Shown here: positions 1-11,009 of the stretch, piece after piece
Numbering within the stretch: the stretch's first letter is position 1
How the letters are laid out: the number at the start of each line of letters is the position of its first letter
Assembly: GCA_020351025.1 (NCBI GenBank)
Contig: CP070728.1
Coordinates: 1,187,258-1,227,931 of the forward strand
Source of the DNA: Planctomycetota bacterium
GTDB lineage: Bacteria > Planctomycetota > Phycisphaerae > Sedimentisphaerales > Anaerobacaceae
Length of the DNA: 40,674 bases
Reading direction: 5' to 3'
Made by a program: the position numbers and the translations under genes
Notes under the pieces: model-generated
The model's database searches: none
What the model was told of the DNA's origin: nothing
The model's input: the letters and a program-made list of their open reading frames with translations, nothing else

Positions 1-403
1 GGAGCTTAAATGCTATTTGCAAGGCACTGTCACGCAGGGCAGGAGTCTGTGGGAACAACTACGGCAACCAAACAACTCCGTTGTCCTTGAAGAATTGGCT
101 AAAAACCCTGATATTAAAAGCCGACATCTTGATAACAGTGTTCTACAGGCGGTAATCATCGACGGCAAATACGAGGGTTACATAGGCAAACAACAGCGGC
201 TGGTAGCCAGTTTGCAAAGCCTTGAAAACAAGAAGATTCCCCCAGATTTGGATGTAAACAAGATTGCGCATCTGCGGGCAGAAGCAAAAGAGAAGTTGGC
301 GGCCTTTAGGCCTGGCACACTTGGGCAGGCTTCTCGCATAAGCGGTATTACCCCGGCTGATATTACAGTAATTCAAATTCATCTGAAGAAATATTATAAA
401 TAG
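1..403 (+). CDS. mnmG: MnmG (GidA) tRNA uridine modification enzyme, C-terminal end only
   Basis: The reading frame is already open at the left window edge, so only the last ~134 residues are present. MnmG, with MnmE, installs the (carboxymethyl)aminomethyl group on the wobble uridine of certain tRNAs, using FAD and a folate donor. The visible part is the conserved C-terminal helical domain: a YEGYIGKQQ stretch, then IPPDLDVNKIAHLRAEAKEKL, then the family signature RPGTLGQASRISGITPADI and a closing HLKKYYK. The FAD domain lies outside the window. A TTG at 17 is not the true start, because codons upstream of it continue the same protein. In many bacteria mnmG lies close to oriC, which fits the dnaN-gyrB genes nearby. 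The stop is TAG at 401-403. Confidence 0.95.
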   Translation, partial: ELKCYLQGTVTQGRSLWEQLRQPNNSVVLEELAKNPDIKSRHLDNSVLQAVIIDGKYEGYIGKQQRLVASLQSLENKKIPPDLDVNKIAHLRAEAKEKLAAFRPGTLGQASRISGITPADITVIQIHLKKYYK

Positions 404-421
404 TTGATTCCAGAGAATTTT

Positions 422-430
422 TTATCCACA
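422..430 (+). promoter_or_regulatory. Perfect consensus DnaA box
   Basis: TTATCCACA matches the 9-base DnaA-box consensus exactly. It lies 19 bases after the mnmG stop codon in a short non-coding gap. One exact 9-mer is expected about 0.3 times by chance on both strands of a 40 kb window, so the match alone is weak. The context (mnmG on one side, dnaN-gyrB 5-7 kb away) makes it more credible. I saw no second perfect box beside it. Confidence 0.45.
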
Positions 431-452
431 ATCTCCAACTGAGCTACCCAGC
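431..452 (-). pseudogene. tRNA D-arm-like fragment
   Basis: Read on the minus strand this stretch is GCTGGGTAGCTCAGTTGGAG followed by AT. That is the typical bacterial tRNA sequence from the acceptor strand through U8, the D-stem GCUC and the D-loop AGUUGGA. The 3' side of the D-stem is already broken (GATT instead of GAGC), and the following minus-strand sequence shows no anticodon arm or T-arm. It therefore looks like a remnant of a tRNA gene, not a functional one. A chance resemblance cannot be excluded for so short a segment. Confidence 0.4.
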
Positions 453-478
453 AGGAAAAAGGTTGGAAGGAACAAGTT

Positions 479-709
479 ATGAAATCAAACAGAGTCGGCA
501 GGGTTGTAAAGATTTTAACAACATTGCAAGCAGGCAGAACAGATAGCGTACAAAAATTCAGCCTTAACAGTGACGGCTCAGCTACTATGGAGTTTCGCGT
601 TGACGACCTGGGAGAAATAAGCCGGTGGATCCTCGGTTATGGCGACCAGGTACAGGCACTTTTACATGTTAGGGGCCTACTATTTCGTTGCCGCATCATA
701 CTGGGATAA
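479..709 (+). pseudogene. Remnant of a WYL-domain transcriptional regulator with internal deletion
   Basis: This 76-codon frame begins like the N-terminal winged helix of DeoR/WYL regulators (residues 3-21, VGRVVKILTTLQAGRTDSV, resembling the usual 'R..RI..LLQ.GR..SV' start). It then passes directly into what looks like the end of a WYL protein (residues 31-58, with the SDGSATMEF and EISRWILGYGDQVQAL elements). The rest of the HTH, the linker and the WYL core, normally some 200 residues, are missing. The last ~15 residues look scrambled. A GGAAGG ribosome site precedes the ATG, so a short peptide might still be made. The end overlaps the 3' end of the convergent activase gene by 14 bases. I read it as a decayed gene; a real small protein is less likely. 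Confidence 0.6.
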
Positions 710-3700
710 TCTCAGCAACACTTACACTTGCACCTTGTTTCTGGTGAACCTGCTCGACGAAAGCTTCCAAGCGGGTGGTCAACGTCGAATCTTCCTGGCC
801 ATCAAAGCTTAAATTCAAGATGGGCATATCCCCGCACTGAGCACCTATGCGCATGGTTTGTATGCCGACAACTGTGGAGGGCATACAACTAAAAGGCATC
901 ACATTAACCACACCACCAAAACCCTGATGATGATACTCTATGGTTTTGCCGATACTCAGTATTGCTTCGCCCTCAAATGAACGGTGCAGGTAAGGCTCAG
1001 CCAGCTCGATTACGTGCTCTATGGGCCCTTCAGCCAATTCGCCGAATCGGCTCTCTAACGGCCCAGCCAGTATTTTCTCCATCCTGTGCTGCACACGGTT
1101 CTGAACTACATTAGTAAACCAGTCGCGGATTTTACCTCGACGCCAGGCCATCCGGCTTCGTGTAAAATTCGTATAGTAAATCCACTCTGCCAGCGAAGCT
1201 AAATCGCAAACTGCGCCAAGCTGCTCAAGTCGTGCAATTACATTCATATTAGCAAATGGATGACTTCGGACATATATTTCCCCAACGACGCCAATCCTGG
1301 GCTTTTGGAGTTTAGTGTTTAGCTCGACTGCTGCAAAGTCATCAGCAATAGCCTGCATAAGCCGGCGCATCTGAGAGAAGCTCAAGCGATTCTCAATAGC
1401 TTGCGTCCAGCGTTTCACCGACAGCTCGTAAATTTGCTGTGCCTTTTGGGCGTCCTCGGCAAATGGCCTAAGCTGCAATATCAACTTTCTCAGTAAATCC
1501 AAACCTACAACCGCAACCCAGGCATCTTTCATAAAATTGCCTGTCGTGGCGCCGTCGATACCCCTGGCTAACTCCCTATAGAAACCGCTGTCCTGGTTAG
1601 GTGCAATGACAGGAACATTCTCCACCCCGGCATATCTTAGAATGAGTCTTTGCAGACAGCTATACATACCAAACCTGCACGGTCCTGATGCGGCGGGCAT
1701 AAAGAAGGCTGCCCTGGCGGGGTCGAAGCCATCGGACCTTATAACTTTCAACATATCTCCGATGGTTATGGCACAGGGCAGACACTCTTTACCAGAAGTG
1801 AAAGCTCTACCCTGCAAAAGGGCCGCTTCATCCGCCAAAGGCATGACCTCAGCAGGCTGACCATACGCCCTAAAGCACGCGGCCATCCCGTAAGCACAAT
1901 CGCCCATATATGGTATATACATTGTCCTCTGTCGGCTGATGCCGAGGGTAGCAACCGCTTTTCCTTGCGGTCTCCTTTCTGGCTCCCGTTTACGATAATG
2001 CTTTAAGCTCTCGAGAAATGCTTCAAGACGGGTAATTACGCCAGCATCAGCGGAATGCTCATCAAGCTCCAACTGCAAAGAGGGCTTCTCACTCATAATG
2101 TCTTTGAAAAACGTCAGCAAAAAGGAATCGGGGCCGCAACCAAAATTCGAAAGATATATTGCAAAAAGTCGAGGGTCGTCTTTGATTATCTCGGCGGCTC
2201 TTAATATCTTTTGGCCATATGACCAATAAACCAGCCGATGAAGCGACTCATCGCTGAGCTGCGCCTCGTCAAGTGCCAGCATATCCATTGGTATGGTCTT
2301 GACACCAAGGTCAGCAAGCTTTCTTGGCAGCTGCAGATTCAAACCTTCGTCGCAACCATTATACGGCCGGGAAATCAGGACAAATATCCTCTGGTCAGGG
2401 CCAACCCGGCTAAGAATTTCGCGGCCCTTCTCCACCAAAGCTCGCTCGAAAGCGGCCTGGGCACTGAGCCCTTCGTTAATGGCCTTGCGGGTCGCCAGCG
2501 AGGAAACATTTAATTTCTTACCAAGCGCAGCGAAGCTTTTAAGCAAAAGCTTGTGTCCCTCGCCCATGCGTATCGGAACAGCGAGGATTTTTGTTTTGCC
2601 AAGCTTGTCACCAAAAGCGGTTTTGGCCTGGTACGCAAGCGACTGGACAAAGGGACATAACTGATTGTGCTCGTTCTGAGGGAAGCTCGCTGTCATAGAA
2701 ACGATGCTCGGCAGAAAGATATAGTCGACCTGCCTGTCAATCAACTCCATAATATGGCCATATGCAATTTTAACGGGGAAACAGGGCTGAGCGCTGACAG
2801 ATTCAACGCCCCTTCGAATTATACGCCTGTCAGTTCGCCCCGAAAGGACTATTTCAAAGCCGAGCGACCGGAAAAAGCGGGCAAATAAAGGTAAAAGCTG
2901 GAAGTTAATCAGGGCCATCGGAATACCTACCGTTGGCCGGTCCGATGACTTAACGGCTTGGCAGTCTGTGTTTTCAGGCTTATGCAGCCCGGCAAACTCG
3001 AGCAATATTTTCTTGCGATATTCGAAAGCACCAAGGCTTTTAGCAGTTTTGTCTGTCTTCTTTAGATTGTATCTATCGCATCGCGAACCATAGTACAACG
3101 GCTCGGCTGCCAGCAATTGTACCTTTTTAACCTCGCAATGGTTTGGGCAGTGCTCACAGGTAAAAGATTCGACCGTATAATCTACAGAAACGAGTCTTTC
3201 GATGCCTCTGAAATTACTCTCGGGAGGCTTGCCCCTTTCATGAGCTTTACCTTTCATATACACGGCCGCTATAGCCGCTGCTCCTATCGCTCCGGTCACC
3301 TCATGGTGGTCGGGGACCATAATCGGCTTGCCGGTTACTTTTTCAAAAGCAGAGCATACCGACTTGTTAAATGCTGTGCCGCCCTGGAAGCAGATATTAT
3401 TGCCGACCCTGCGCCTGCCAACTACGCGGTTAAGATAATTGGCAACAATCGAATAACTCAATCCAGCTACCAGGTCTTCAGTTTTTGCCCCTTGCTGCTG
3501 ATAACATAGAAGGTCCGACTCCATAAACACGGTGCATCGCTCGCCGAGCTTTATCGGAGAATCGCTCTTAAAAGCCAGTTCCGCAAACTCTTCGTTAATG
3601 TTTATGTCAAGCCGTTGTGCCTGCTCTTCGAGAAATGAACCGGTTCCTGCGGCACAGGCGTGGTTCATCGCAAAGTCAACAACCACCCCATTATCGAGAG

Positions 3701-5084
3701 ATATGAATTTGCTGTCCTGGCCTCCGATTTCAAATATGGTATCGACCTTTGAATTAACTATTGCCGCACCGGTAGCCTGGGCAGTGATTTCATTTATTAC
3801 AATGTCAGCGCCGATGAAATCCCCGGTAAGGTAGCGCCCCGAGCCGGTGGTCGCTGCACCCAAGATTTTTACCTTGCCAGCCACTTTTCTGTGGACGATA
3901 TCGAGGCCCTGACGTACGGCTTCCAGAGGCTTACCGGCAGTCATTAAATATGCCTTGGCAAGCACTCGCTTGTGCTCATCGATAACGGCAACATTAGTGC
4001 TTATTGAGCCAACATCGACTCCAAGATATGCGCCAATCGGCTCTGGCCGACTCAAAAGTAGCTGCTCATAAACAGGGCTTTTGGGGTATGGTAAACTGGG
4101 TTTGTCCAAGCGCTGTCGACGGGGGGCATCCTCTATGGAGGCAGTTCGCCGCGCGAGATACTTGTCAATCTTATCAAGTTGAATCCGAGGGATATCACCC
4201 GCCTTGCCAGCTTTGCTTTTAGCAACCAAGACGGCACCAATGGCTCCAGTAAAAAAATGCTGTTCAGGTACAACAAGCTCACCCTCAGCTAATTCAAGCA
4301 CTGTTTCCAATGCCCTAACAACCCCGATATTAGCGGCCACACCTCCGGTGAATACGATTGGCTTAAGAAACCGTCTGCCACAGCCTATATTGCCTTTTAA
4401 GTTCCTTGCTAAAGCCAAGCATAAACCTGCTATGATATCGCAATTGGGTGTTGCCTGTTGCTGAAGATGGATCATATCACTCTTTGCAAAGACGGAACAC
4501 CGCCCAGCCATGCGCGGGACAGACTTGCTTTGCAAGGCCAGTTGACCGAACTCATTCTCAATATCTGTACCCAGCCGCTGCGCTTGCTGGTCAAGAAACG
4601 AACCGGTACCGGCAGCACAGACGGTGTTAAGCTCAAAGTCTCGAATCCTGCCAGACTTACCGGATAAAAAGATGAGCTTAGTATCCTGGCCTCCCATCTC
4701 CATTATGGTTGCTCCTCGGAGTTGTGGGTACAGGTGCCATATAGCTGCGGCCTGGGCCGGCACTTCGTTTATAAAAGGAATACCTAACAGGTCAGCAAAA
4801 AGGCGGCCGGCAGAGCCAGTTGCTGCAGCAAGAATAATATCTGAAGTGCTTATTTGGTTAAAGACTTTATCTAATTGCAAGCGGGCCGTTTCTATGGGTC
4901 TGCCTTTGGTGCGTTGGTAATCACTGAATAAAGTTTGGTAAGATTCGTCAAGAACAACCACATCGCTGCTGGTCGAACCAATGTCGACTCCAAGGTAGAG
5001 TCTGCGCTTGCCCCGCAGTTTTTCAAGGCTATACTTCTTTCCTAGTCCTGTTGTTAATTTCTTTGCCTGAGCCCTCTTGTCCAT
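696..5084 (-). CDS. Giant tandem CoA-dehydratase activase (ASKHA ATPase) with HgdB-like C-terminus
   Basis: This 1462-residue protein belongs to the large activase-related family linked to 2-hydroxyacyl-CoA dehydratases and benzoyl-CoA reductases. It contains two full BcrAD/BadFG-type ATPase modules. Module 1 (about 30-295) has GVDIGSTSSDVVV, MGGQDTK and CAAGTGSFLDQQAQRLG. Module 2 (about 352-615) has GVDVGSISTNVAV, IGGQDSK and CAAGTGSFLEEQAQRL. Each keeps the two cysteines that in HgdC hold a [4Fe-4S] cluster between two subunits: C156/C196 and C477/C517. A further Cys group follows (C643, C646, C650, C669), then a DUF2229 region (about 716-940) and a C-terminal part resembling the HgdB dehydratase component. 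The likely role is ATP-driven low-potential electron transfer in an anaerobe; the substrate is unknown. No partner dehydratase lies next to it. A GAGG sits about 8 bases before the ATG. Confidence 0.85.
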   Translation of the reverse strand: MDKRAQAKKLTTGLGKKYSLEKLRGKRRLYLGVDIGSTSSDVVVLDESYQTLFSDYQRTKGRPIETARLQLDKVFNQISTSDIILAAATGSAGRLFADLLGIPFINEVPAQAAAIWHLYPQLRGATIMEMGGQDTKLIFLSGKSGRIRDFELNTVCAAGTGSFLDQQAQRLGTDIENEFGQLALQSKSVPRMAGRCSVFAKSDMIHLQQQATPNCDIIAGLCLALARNLKGNIGCGRRFLKPIVFTGGVAANIGVVRALETVLELAEGELVVPEQHFFTGAIGAVLVAKSKAGKAGDIPRIQLDKIDKYLARRTASIEDAPRRQRLDKPSLPYPKSPVYEQLLLSRPEPIGAYLGVDVGSISTNVAVIDEHKRVLAKAYLMTAGKPLEAVRQGLDIVHRKVAGKVKILGAATTGSGRYLTGDFIGADIVINEITAQATGAAIVNSKVDTIFEIGGQDSKFISLDNGVVVDFAMNHACAAGTGSFLEEQAQRLDININEEFAELAFKSDSPIKLGERCTVFMESDLLCYQQQGAKTEDLVAGLSYSIVANYLNRVVGRRRVGNNICFQGGTAFNKSVCSAFEKVTGKPIMVPDHHEVTGAIGAAAIAAVYMKGKAHERGKPPESNFRGIERLVSVDYTVESFTCEHCPNHCEVKKVQLLAAEPLYYGSRCDRYNLKKTDKTAKSLGAFEYRKKILLEFAGLHKPENTDCQAVKSSDRPTVGIPMALINFQLLPLFARFFRSLGFEIVLSGRTDRRIIRRGVESVSAQPCFPVKIAYGHIMELIDRQVDYIFLPSIVSMTASFPQNEHNQLCPFVQSLAYQAKTAFGDKLGKTKILAVPIRMGEGHKLLLKSFAALGKKLNVSSLATRKAINEGLSAQAAFERALVEKGREILSRVGPDQRIFVLISRPYNGCDEGLNLQLPRKLADLGVKTIPMDMLALDEAQLSDESLHRLVYWSYGQKILRAAEIIKDDPRLFAIYLSNFGCGPDSFLLTFFKDIMSEKPSLQLELDEHSADAGVITRLEAFLESLKHYRKREPERRPQGKAVATLGISRQRTMYIPYMGDCAYGMAACFRAYGQPAEVMPLADEAALLQGRAFTSGKECLPCAITIGDMLKVIRSDGFDPARAAFFMPAASGPCRFGMYSCLQRLILRYAGVENVPVIAPNQDSGFYRELARGIDGATTGNFMKDAWVAVVGLDLLRKLILQLRPFAEDAQKAQQIYELSVKRWTQAIENRLSFSQMRRLMQAIADDFAAVELNTKLQKPRIGVVGEIYVRSHPFANMNVIARLEQLGAVCDLASLAEWIYYTNFTRSRMAWRRGKIRDWFTNVVQNRVQHRMEKILAGPLESRFGELAEGPIEHVIELAEPYLHRSFEGEAILSIGKTIEYHHQGFGGVVNVMPFSCMPSTVVGIQTMRIGAQCGDMPILNLSFDGQEDSTLTTRLEAFVEQVHQKQGASVSVAEIIPV

Positions 5085-5500
5085 CTTAAAAACCTCAAAG
5101 CAATCCTTGTTGGCAGCTCATTATAATTACTCAGCACAAAAGTGCAAGCTCACAATCAAGCCTGTTACGAGCCATGTAATACAAACAAAATAGTATACCT
5201 ATATGTTGCCTTCAGGCAAAATTCCTCGCGCGACCTTATTCTCAACAGAGAATATATTAAAGGAAAACGGCCTACATATTACAATATAAAACCGTGGATA
5301 GGCTGTTAATAAAATTAATAAACCAACCAAAGAAGAGCGTGCAGCAATTGTCTCCCGTTGTCTTACGGTTGGGTTTTGGTACATAGCAACTGTTTTGTTA
5401 ACAGGCTTTTCACTATAAAACTTTGTTGCGATATTCTTATAATTATTTAGCTGCTATACTCTTAAATAACCAAGCCGTTGAAAACGTAATAATTTCACAG

Positions 5501-5553
5501 TTTATAATACTACTATTAATATATTTTGTCTCTTTATAATATTAGTCTATTAA
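5501..5553. repeat. Imperfect AT-rich direct repeat pair
   Basis: TTTATAATACTACTATTAA (5501-5519) and TTTATAATATTAGTCTATTA followed by A (5533-5553) align with one two-base gap and one or two substitutions. They are 32 bases apart, start to start. Tandem AT-rich repeats of this kind occur in DNA-unwinding elements, but the low complexity makes chance similarity possible. Confidence 0.4.
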
Positions 5554-5666
5554 GAAAAAGCTGTGTTTTGTTTACCTGTCGAGACATAATAAACATAGCG
5601 TGCTAACAACCCCACAAAGGACGCTATTAAAATTGGATGTTTGTACGTTTTTTCCCAAAAAAAAGA

Positions 5667-5695
5667 TTGAGGAAGGTGGTTGAGGGTTGTAAAAT
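5667..5695 (+). promoter_or_regulatory. Probable sigma-70 promoter of dnaN
   Basis: TTGAGG (5667-5672) is followed after 17 bases by TAAAAT (5690-5695). This gives a predicted start near 5702 and a leader of about 60 bases before the dnaN ATG at 5764. It is the best-spaced promoter I found in the gap. Confidence 0.5.
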
Positions 5696-5763
5696 ACGGT
5701 TTTATTTTACGGCTTAGAAGCCCAATAAGCCCTTCTAATAATTGCAATAAATAGAGGTGTGTT

Positions 5764-6870
5764 ATGAAGGTTAACTTTAACAGGAGTGCGCTTGCCGAGC
5801 CTTTGAATCTGCTAATGTCCGTAGTACCCAGCCGAACACCCAAACCAATACTACGGTGTGTAAAAATCACAGCAAGCGGGAAAACCGTTCGCATCTGCGC
5901 AACAGATTTGGAGGTTGGCATTAATTGTTTGGTCTCCGAGGTTCAGGTTGAAGAGGAGGGTAGCATAGTTATCCCCGCAGATCGACTCAATGCAATTGTG
6001 CGCGAGAGCCTTGATGAGGTCTTATCTTTGAAAGCGGCAAAGAGCACCTGTGAAATACAGGGGGCCGACAGCCACTTCACAATTTATGGCCAGGAGCCCG
6101 ACCAGTACCCGGCAGTGCCTGACTTTGATGGCGCGGCGGACATAGAGATTGCTCTAACTAATTTACAGAGCGGCATTGAGCAAAGTTTATTTGCTACCGC
6201 AAAAGAGAGCACTCGATATGCACTTAACGGTGTACTATGGGACATCCAAGGCAAAAAATTGACGTTGGTAGCTACAGACGGCAGAAGATTAGCGAGGTGC
6301 AGGGTTAGCCTAACATCGGCCCCAGCCAGGGAAGTCAAGCAAGCGAAGATAATCGTGCCAGCCAAGACAATGGCTTTGCTTGACAGAATCGGTGGCGGCA
6401 ACAAGGAAACCGTTGCAGCTAAGCTGGTCGATAACCAAATTCTGTTTAGTTGTGCAAATGTAGTTATAAGCTCGAACCTTGTTGAGGGAACCTTCCCTAA
6501 TTATGAGGATATAATACCAGCAGATTATGACAAGAAACTAACATTGTCAACCGAGGCATCTCTTAGTGCGGTTCGCCGCTCGGCGCTTTTGACAAGTGAA
6601 GAGTCTCGTGGTATCAAGCTATCAATTGGGAATGGGGCCATAGTGTTTTCCGGCAGGGCCCCAGAGGCAGGTGATGCACAGGTTGATATGGCTGTTGATT
6701 ACAAAGGCGAGTCAATTGAAATTGGTTTTAATCCGCAATTCTTAATAGAGGTCTTGCGTGTTATAAAAACGCCAGAATTTGAGTTGGAGTTAGGCCAGTC
6801 AGATAGGCCAGGTCTCATTAAAAGCGGAGCAAACTTCCTCTATGTCCTGATGCCCATCAGTTTAGATTAA
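5764..6870 (+). CDS. dnaN: DNA polymerase III beta subunit (sliding clamp)
   Basis: DnaN forms the ring-shaped dimer that tethers DNA polymerase III and other repair proteins to DNA. At 368 residues it has the usual length, and the three clamp domains can be followed. The N-terminus reads MKVNFNRSALAEPLNLLMSV, then come TDLEVGI and IVIPADRLNAIV. The middle contains ALNGVLWDIQGKKLTLVATDGRRLA, the typical second-domain signature. The protein ends YVLMPISLD, close to the usual 'Y.YMPMR/L' terminus. AGAGGTG lies 4 bases before the ATG. It heads a cluster with a DUF721 gene and gyrB, resembling the dnaN-recF-gyrB order but with recF replaced. dnaA is not adjacent. Confidence 0.97.
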   Translation: MKVNFNRSALAEPLNLLMSVVPSRTPKPILRCVKITASGKTVRICATDLEVGINCLVSEVQVEEEGSIVIPADRLNAIVRESLDEVLSLKAAKSTCEIQGADSHFTIYGQEPDQYPAVPDFDGAADIEIALTNLQSGIEQSLFATAKESTRYALNGVLWDIQGKKLTLVATDGRRLARCRVSLTSAPAREVKQAKIIVPAKTMALLDRIGGGNKETVAAKLVDNQILFSCANVVISSNLVEGTFPNYEDIIPADYDKKLTLSTEASLSAVRRSALLTSEESRGIKLSIGNGAIVFSGRAPEAGDAQVDMAVDYKGESIEIGFNPQFLIEVLRVIKTPEFELELGQSDRPGLIKSGANFLYVLMPISLD

Positions 6871-6934
6871 CAGAAAGTAGCAATGCTTTTATATGGATTT
6901 CTTGATTTCTCAAGTCAGGGTTTAAGTTTTCAAG

Positions 6935-9725
<2,791 letters not shown>

Positions 9726-9756
9726 CTCAGCCACAGGTAGCATGTGCACCGCTGAG
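9726..9756 (+). other. Hairpin directly after gyrB
   Basis: CTCAGC (9726-9731) pairs with GCTGAG (9751-9756), and inside it CACA (9732-9735) pairs with TGTG (9743-9746). This leaves a 7-base loop and a 4-base bulge. The hairpin begins on the base after the gyrB stop codon. No T-run follows, so it is not a standard terminator; it could protect or process the mRNA between gyrB and the next gene. Confidence 0.35.
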
Positions 9757-9797
9757 GTGAGGCCTTACTGTAAGGATGAACGAAAAAAAAGTGGAAA

Positions 9798-11009
9798 ATG
9801 GGGTTTAACAGGGCAAAAAAGCGGTTGGGGACGGTTTTAACAGTTGCGGTAGCAATACCGGCTTTTATTTCAGTGTGCTTTGCGGACACGTTTACACATC
9901 AACAGACGGGACAAGTCCTGCATGGATATGCTACCAGCCGAACAATAGACAACCAAACCGTCGTGCGTACCAGGGAAAAAGGCCTCGTTAAGCTTAATCT
10001 GGCCGAGTGGCAAATTACTGCCGACCGAGAAGGGAGAAATAATAAGGTAATCGTTTTCACGCTCGATGGAGATATTGCATTCCAGATGGAGACCGAGGCG
10101 TTTGAGCAGGCGATGGTTAAGGCGGCGGATGAAGGGCCTTTGTTTATTCTCCTTGAAATTGACACGCCTGGCGGAAGGAAAGATTTAGCTGAGCGGATTT
10201 GTGCTGCTATTACACAGACCAGAAACTGCCAGGTGATTGCCTTTGTCAAGGGCGGCGAATATGGCGGAGCCATATCAGCCGGTGCCGCCGTGGCGCTTGC
10301 ATGTGATAAGATTTATATGGCCAATAACACTGCCATAGGCGCTGCTACTATAATAACGATTTCCGAGAAAGGTCCGCGTGACCTAAAGAGAACCTTCGGT
10401 GACCGAGTGGGTGAGAAATTCAGTTCCGCCTGGCGTGCGAAACTTGCCTCACTGGCAGAGCAAAACAACCGGCCCGGCCTTTTGGCAAGGGCTATGGTTG
10501 ACCAGGACATCGAAGTTATAGAAGTATCCGCAGCCGGAGAGAAGCTCTTCGTTGAACCGATTAATAAAAAACCACAGCAAAATCTCGTACATACGTGGAG
10601 CAGAAAGGGCTCACTGCTGACATTGACCGCCGCCGAGGCGGTTCAGTGCAGGATGGCCGACAAAGTTGTCGATTCGCGGGCTGAGCTTCTCGGCGATTTG
10701 GATGCGGCTGACGCCAAGGTGGTGATGAATACCGACATCCAGGAAGCTCGGATGGAGTTAGATAGAGCTAGGGGACAACTAAACAGAATAAGAAAATCGA
10801 TTGATTTTAAAATCAAACAGTCCGAACACCCACAGCCCGCGCGTAAGGTGCTCAGTATCCTGCGCAGCGCCAGCAGTGAATTTAAGACCCTGATAAAATT
10901 GGCCAAGAAATATCCTGATTTACATCTTGATATACAGGCTCTGGAGAGCGAGTTGAATTCCATCGAAGCGACCTATGAGAGCCTGAAAAGGCAGACGCGA
11001 CGAAGATAG
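9798..11009 (+). CDS. Secreted ClpP-fold serine protease of the NfeD1 class, lacking the NfeD domain
   Basis: A lysine/arginine-rich start and hydrophobic stretch (residues 10-29) form a signal peptide or anchor. Residues ~82-300 match the ClpP/crotonase-fold protease half of NfeD1-type membrane proteins: LLEIDTPGG (118-126), then GGEYGGAISAGAAVALACDK with the likely nucleophile S160, and KLASLAEQNNRPGLLARAMV. The catalytic lysine of this Ser-Lys dyad family should lie about 40 residues later; K197 or K207 are candidates. After ~300 the expected transmembrane helices and OB-fold NfeD domain are absent. They are replaced by a charged, heptad-like helix region (about 310-403), probably coiled coil. 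Family members cleave membrane proteins such as stomatins; the target here is unknown. No strong ribosome site is visible before the ATG. Confidence 0.75.
   Translation: MGFNRAKKRLGTVLTVAVAIPAFISVCFADTFTHQQTGQVLHGYATSRTIDNQTVVRTREKGLVKLNLAEWQITADREGRNNKVIVFTLDGDIAFQMETEAFEQAMVKAADEGPLFILLEIDTPGGRKDLAERICAAITQTRNCQVIAFVKGGEYGGAISAGAAVALACDKIYMANNTAIGAATIITISEKGPRDLKRTFGDRVGEKFSSAWRAKLASLAEQNNRPGLLARAMVDQDIEVIEVSAAGEKLFVEPINKKPQQNLVHTWSRKGSLLTLTAAEAVQCRMADKVVDSRAELLGDLDAADAKVVMNTDIQEARMELDRARGQLNRIRKSIDFKIKQSEHPQPARKVLSILRSASSEFKTLIKLAKKYPDLHLDIQALESELNSIEATYESLKRQTRRR

Larger units (their letters stand above)
5085..5763. other. AT-rich intergenic region upstream of dnaN, possible origin region
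   Basis: About 680 bases separate the divergent activase and dnaN genes and hold no convincing gene. By my count positions 5401-5580 are about 26% GC (47 of 180), well below the flanking genes. The stretch contains repeated TTATAAT-like elements, a TGTTAACA palindrome at 5397-5404 and a diverged pair of ~20-base direct repeats. Only poor DnaA-box matches are visible here (for example CGTGGATAG at 5293-5301, two mismatches from the consensus complement). The features fit an unwinding region or simply a strong promoter region. Confidence 0.4.

Noticed and set aside
5550-5921. 123-codon minus-strand frame over the dnaN promoter and start
   Set aside because: It overlaps the well-supported start of dnaN, has no ribosome site and no recognisable family; it is a composition effect.
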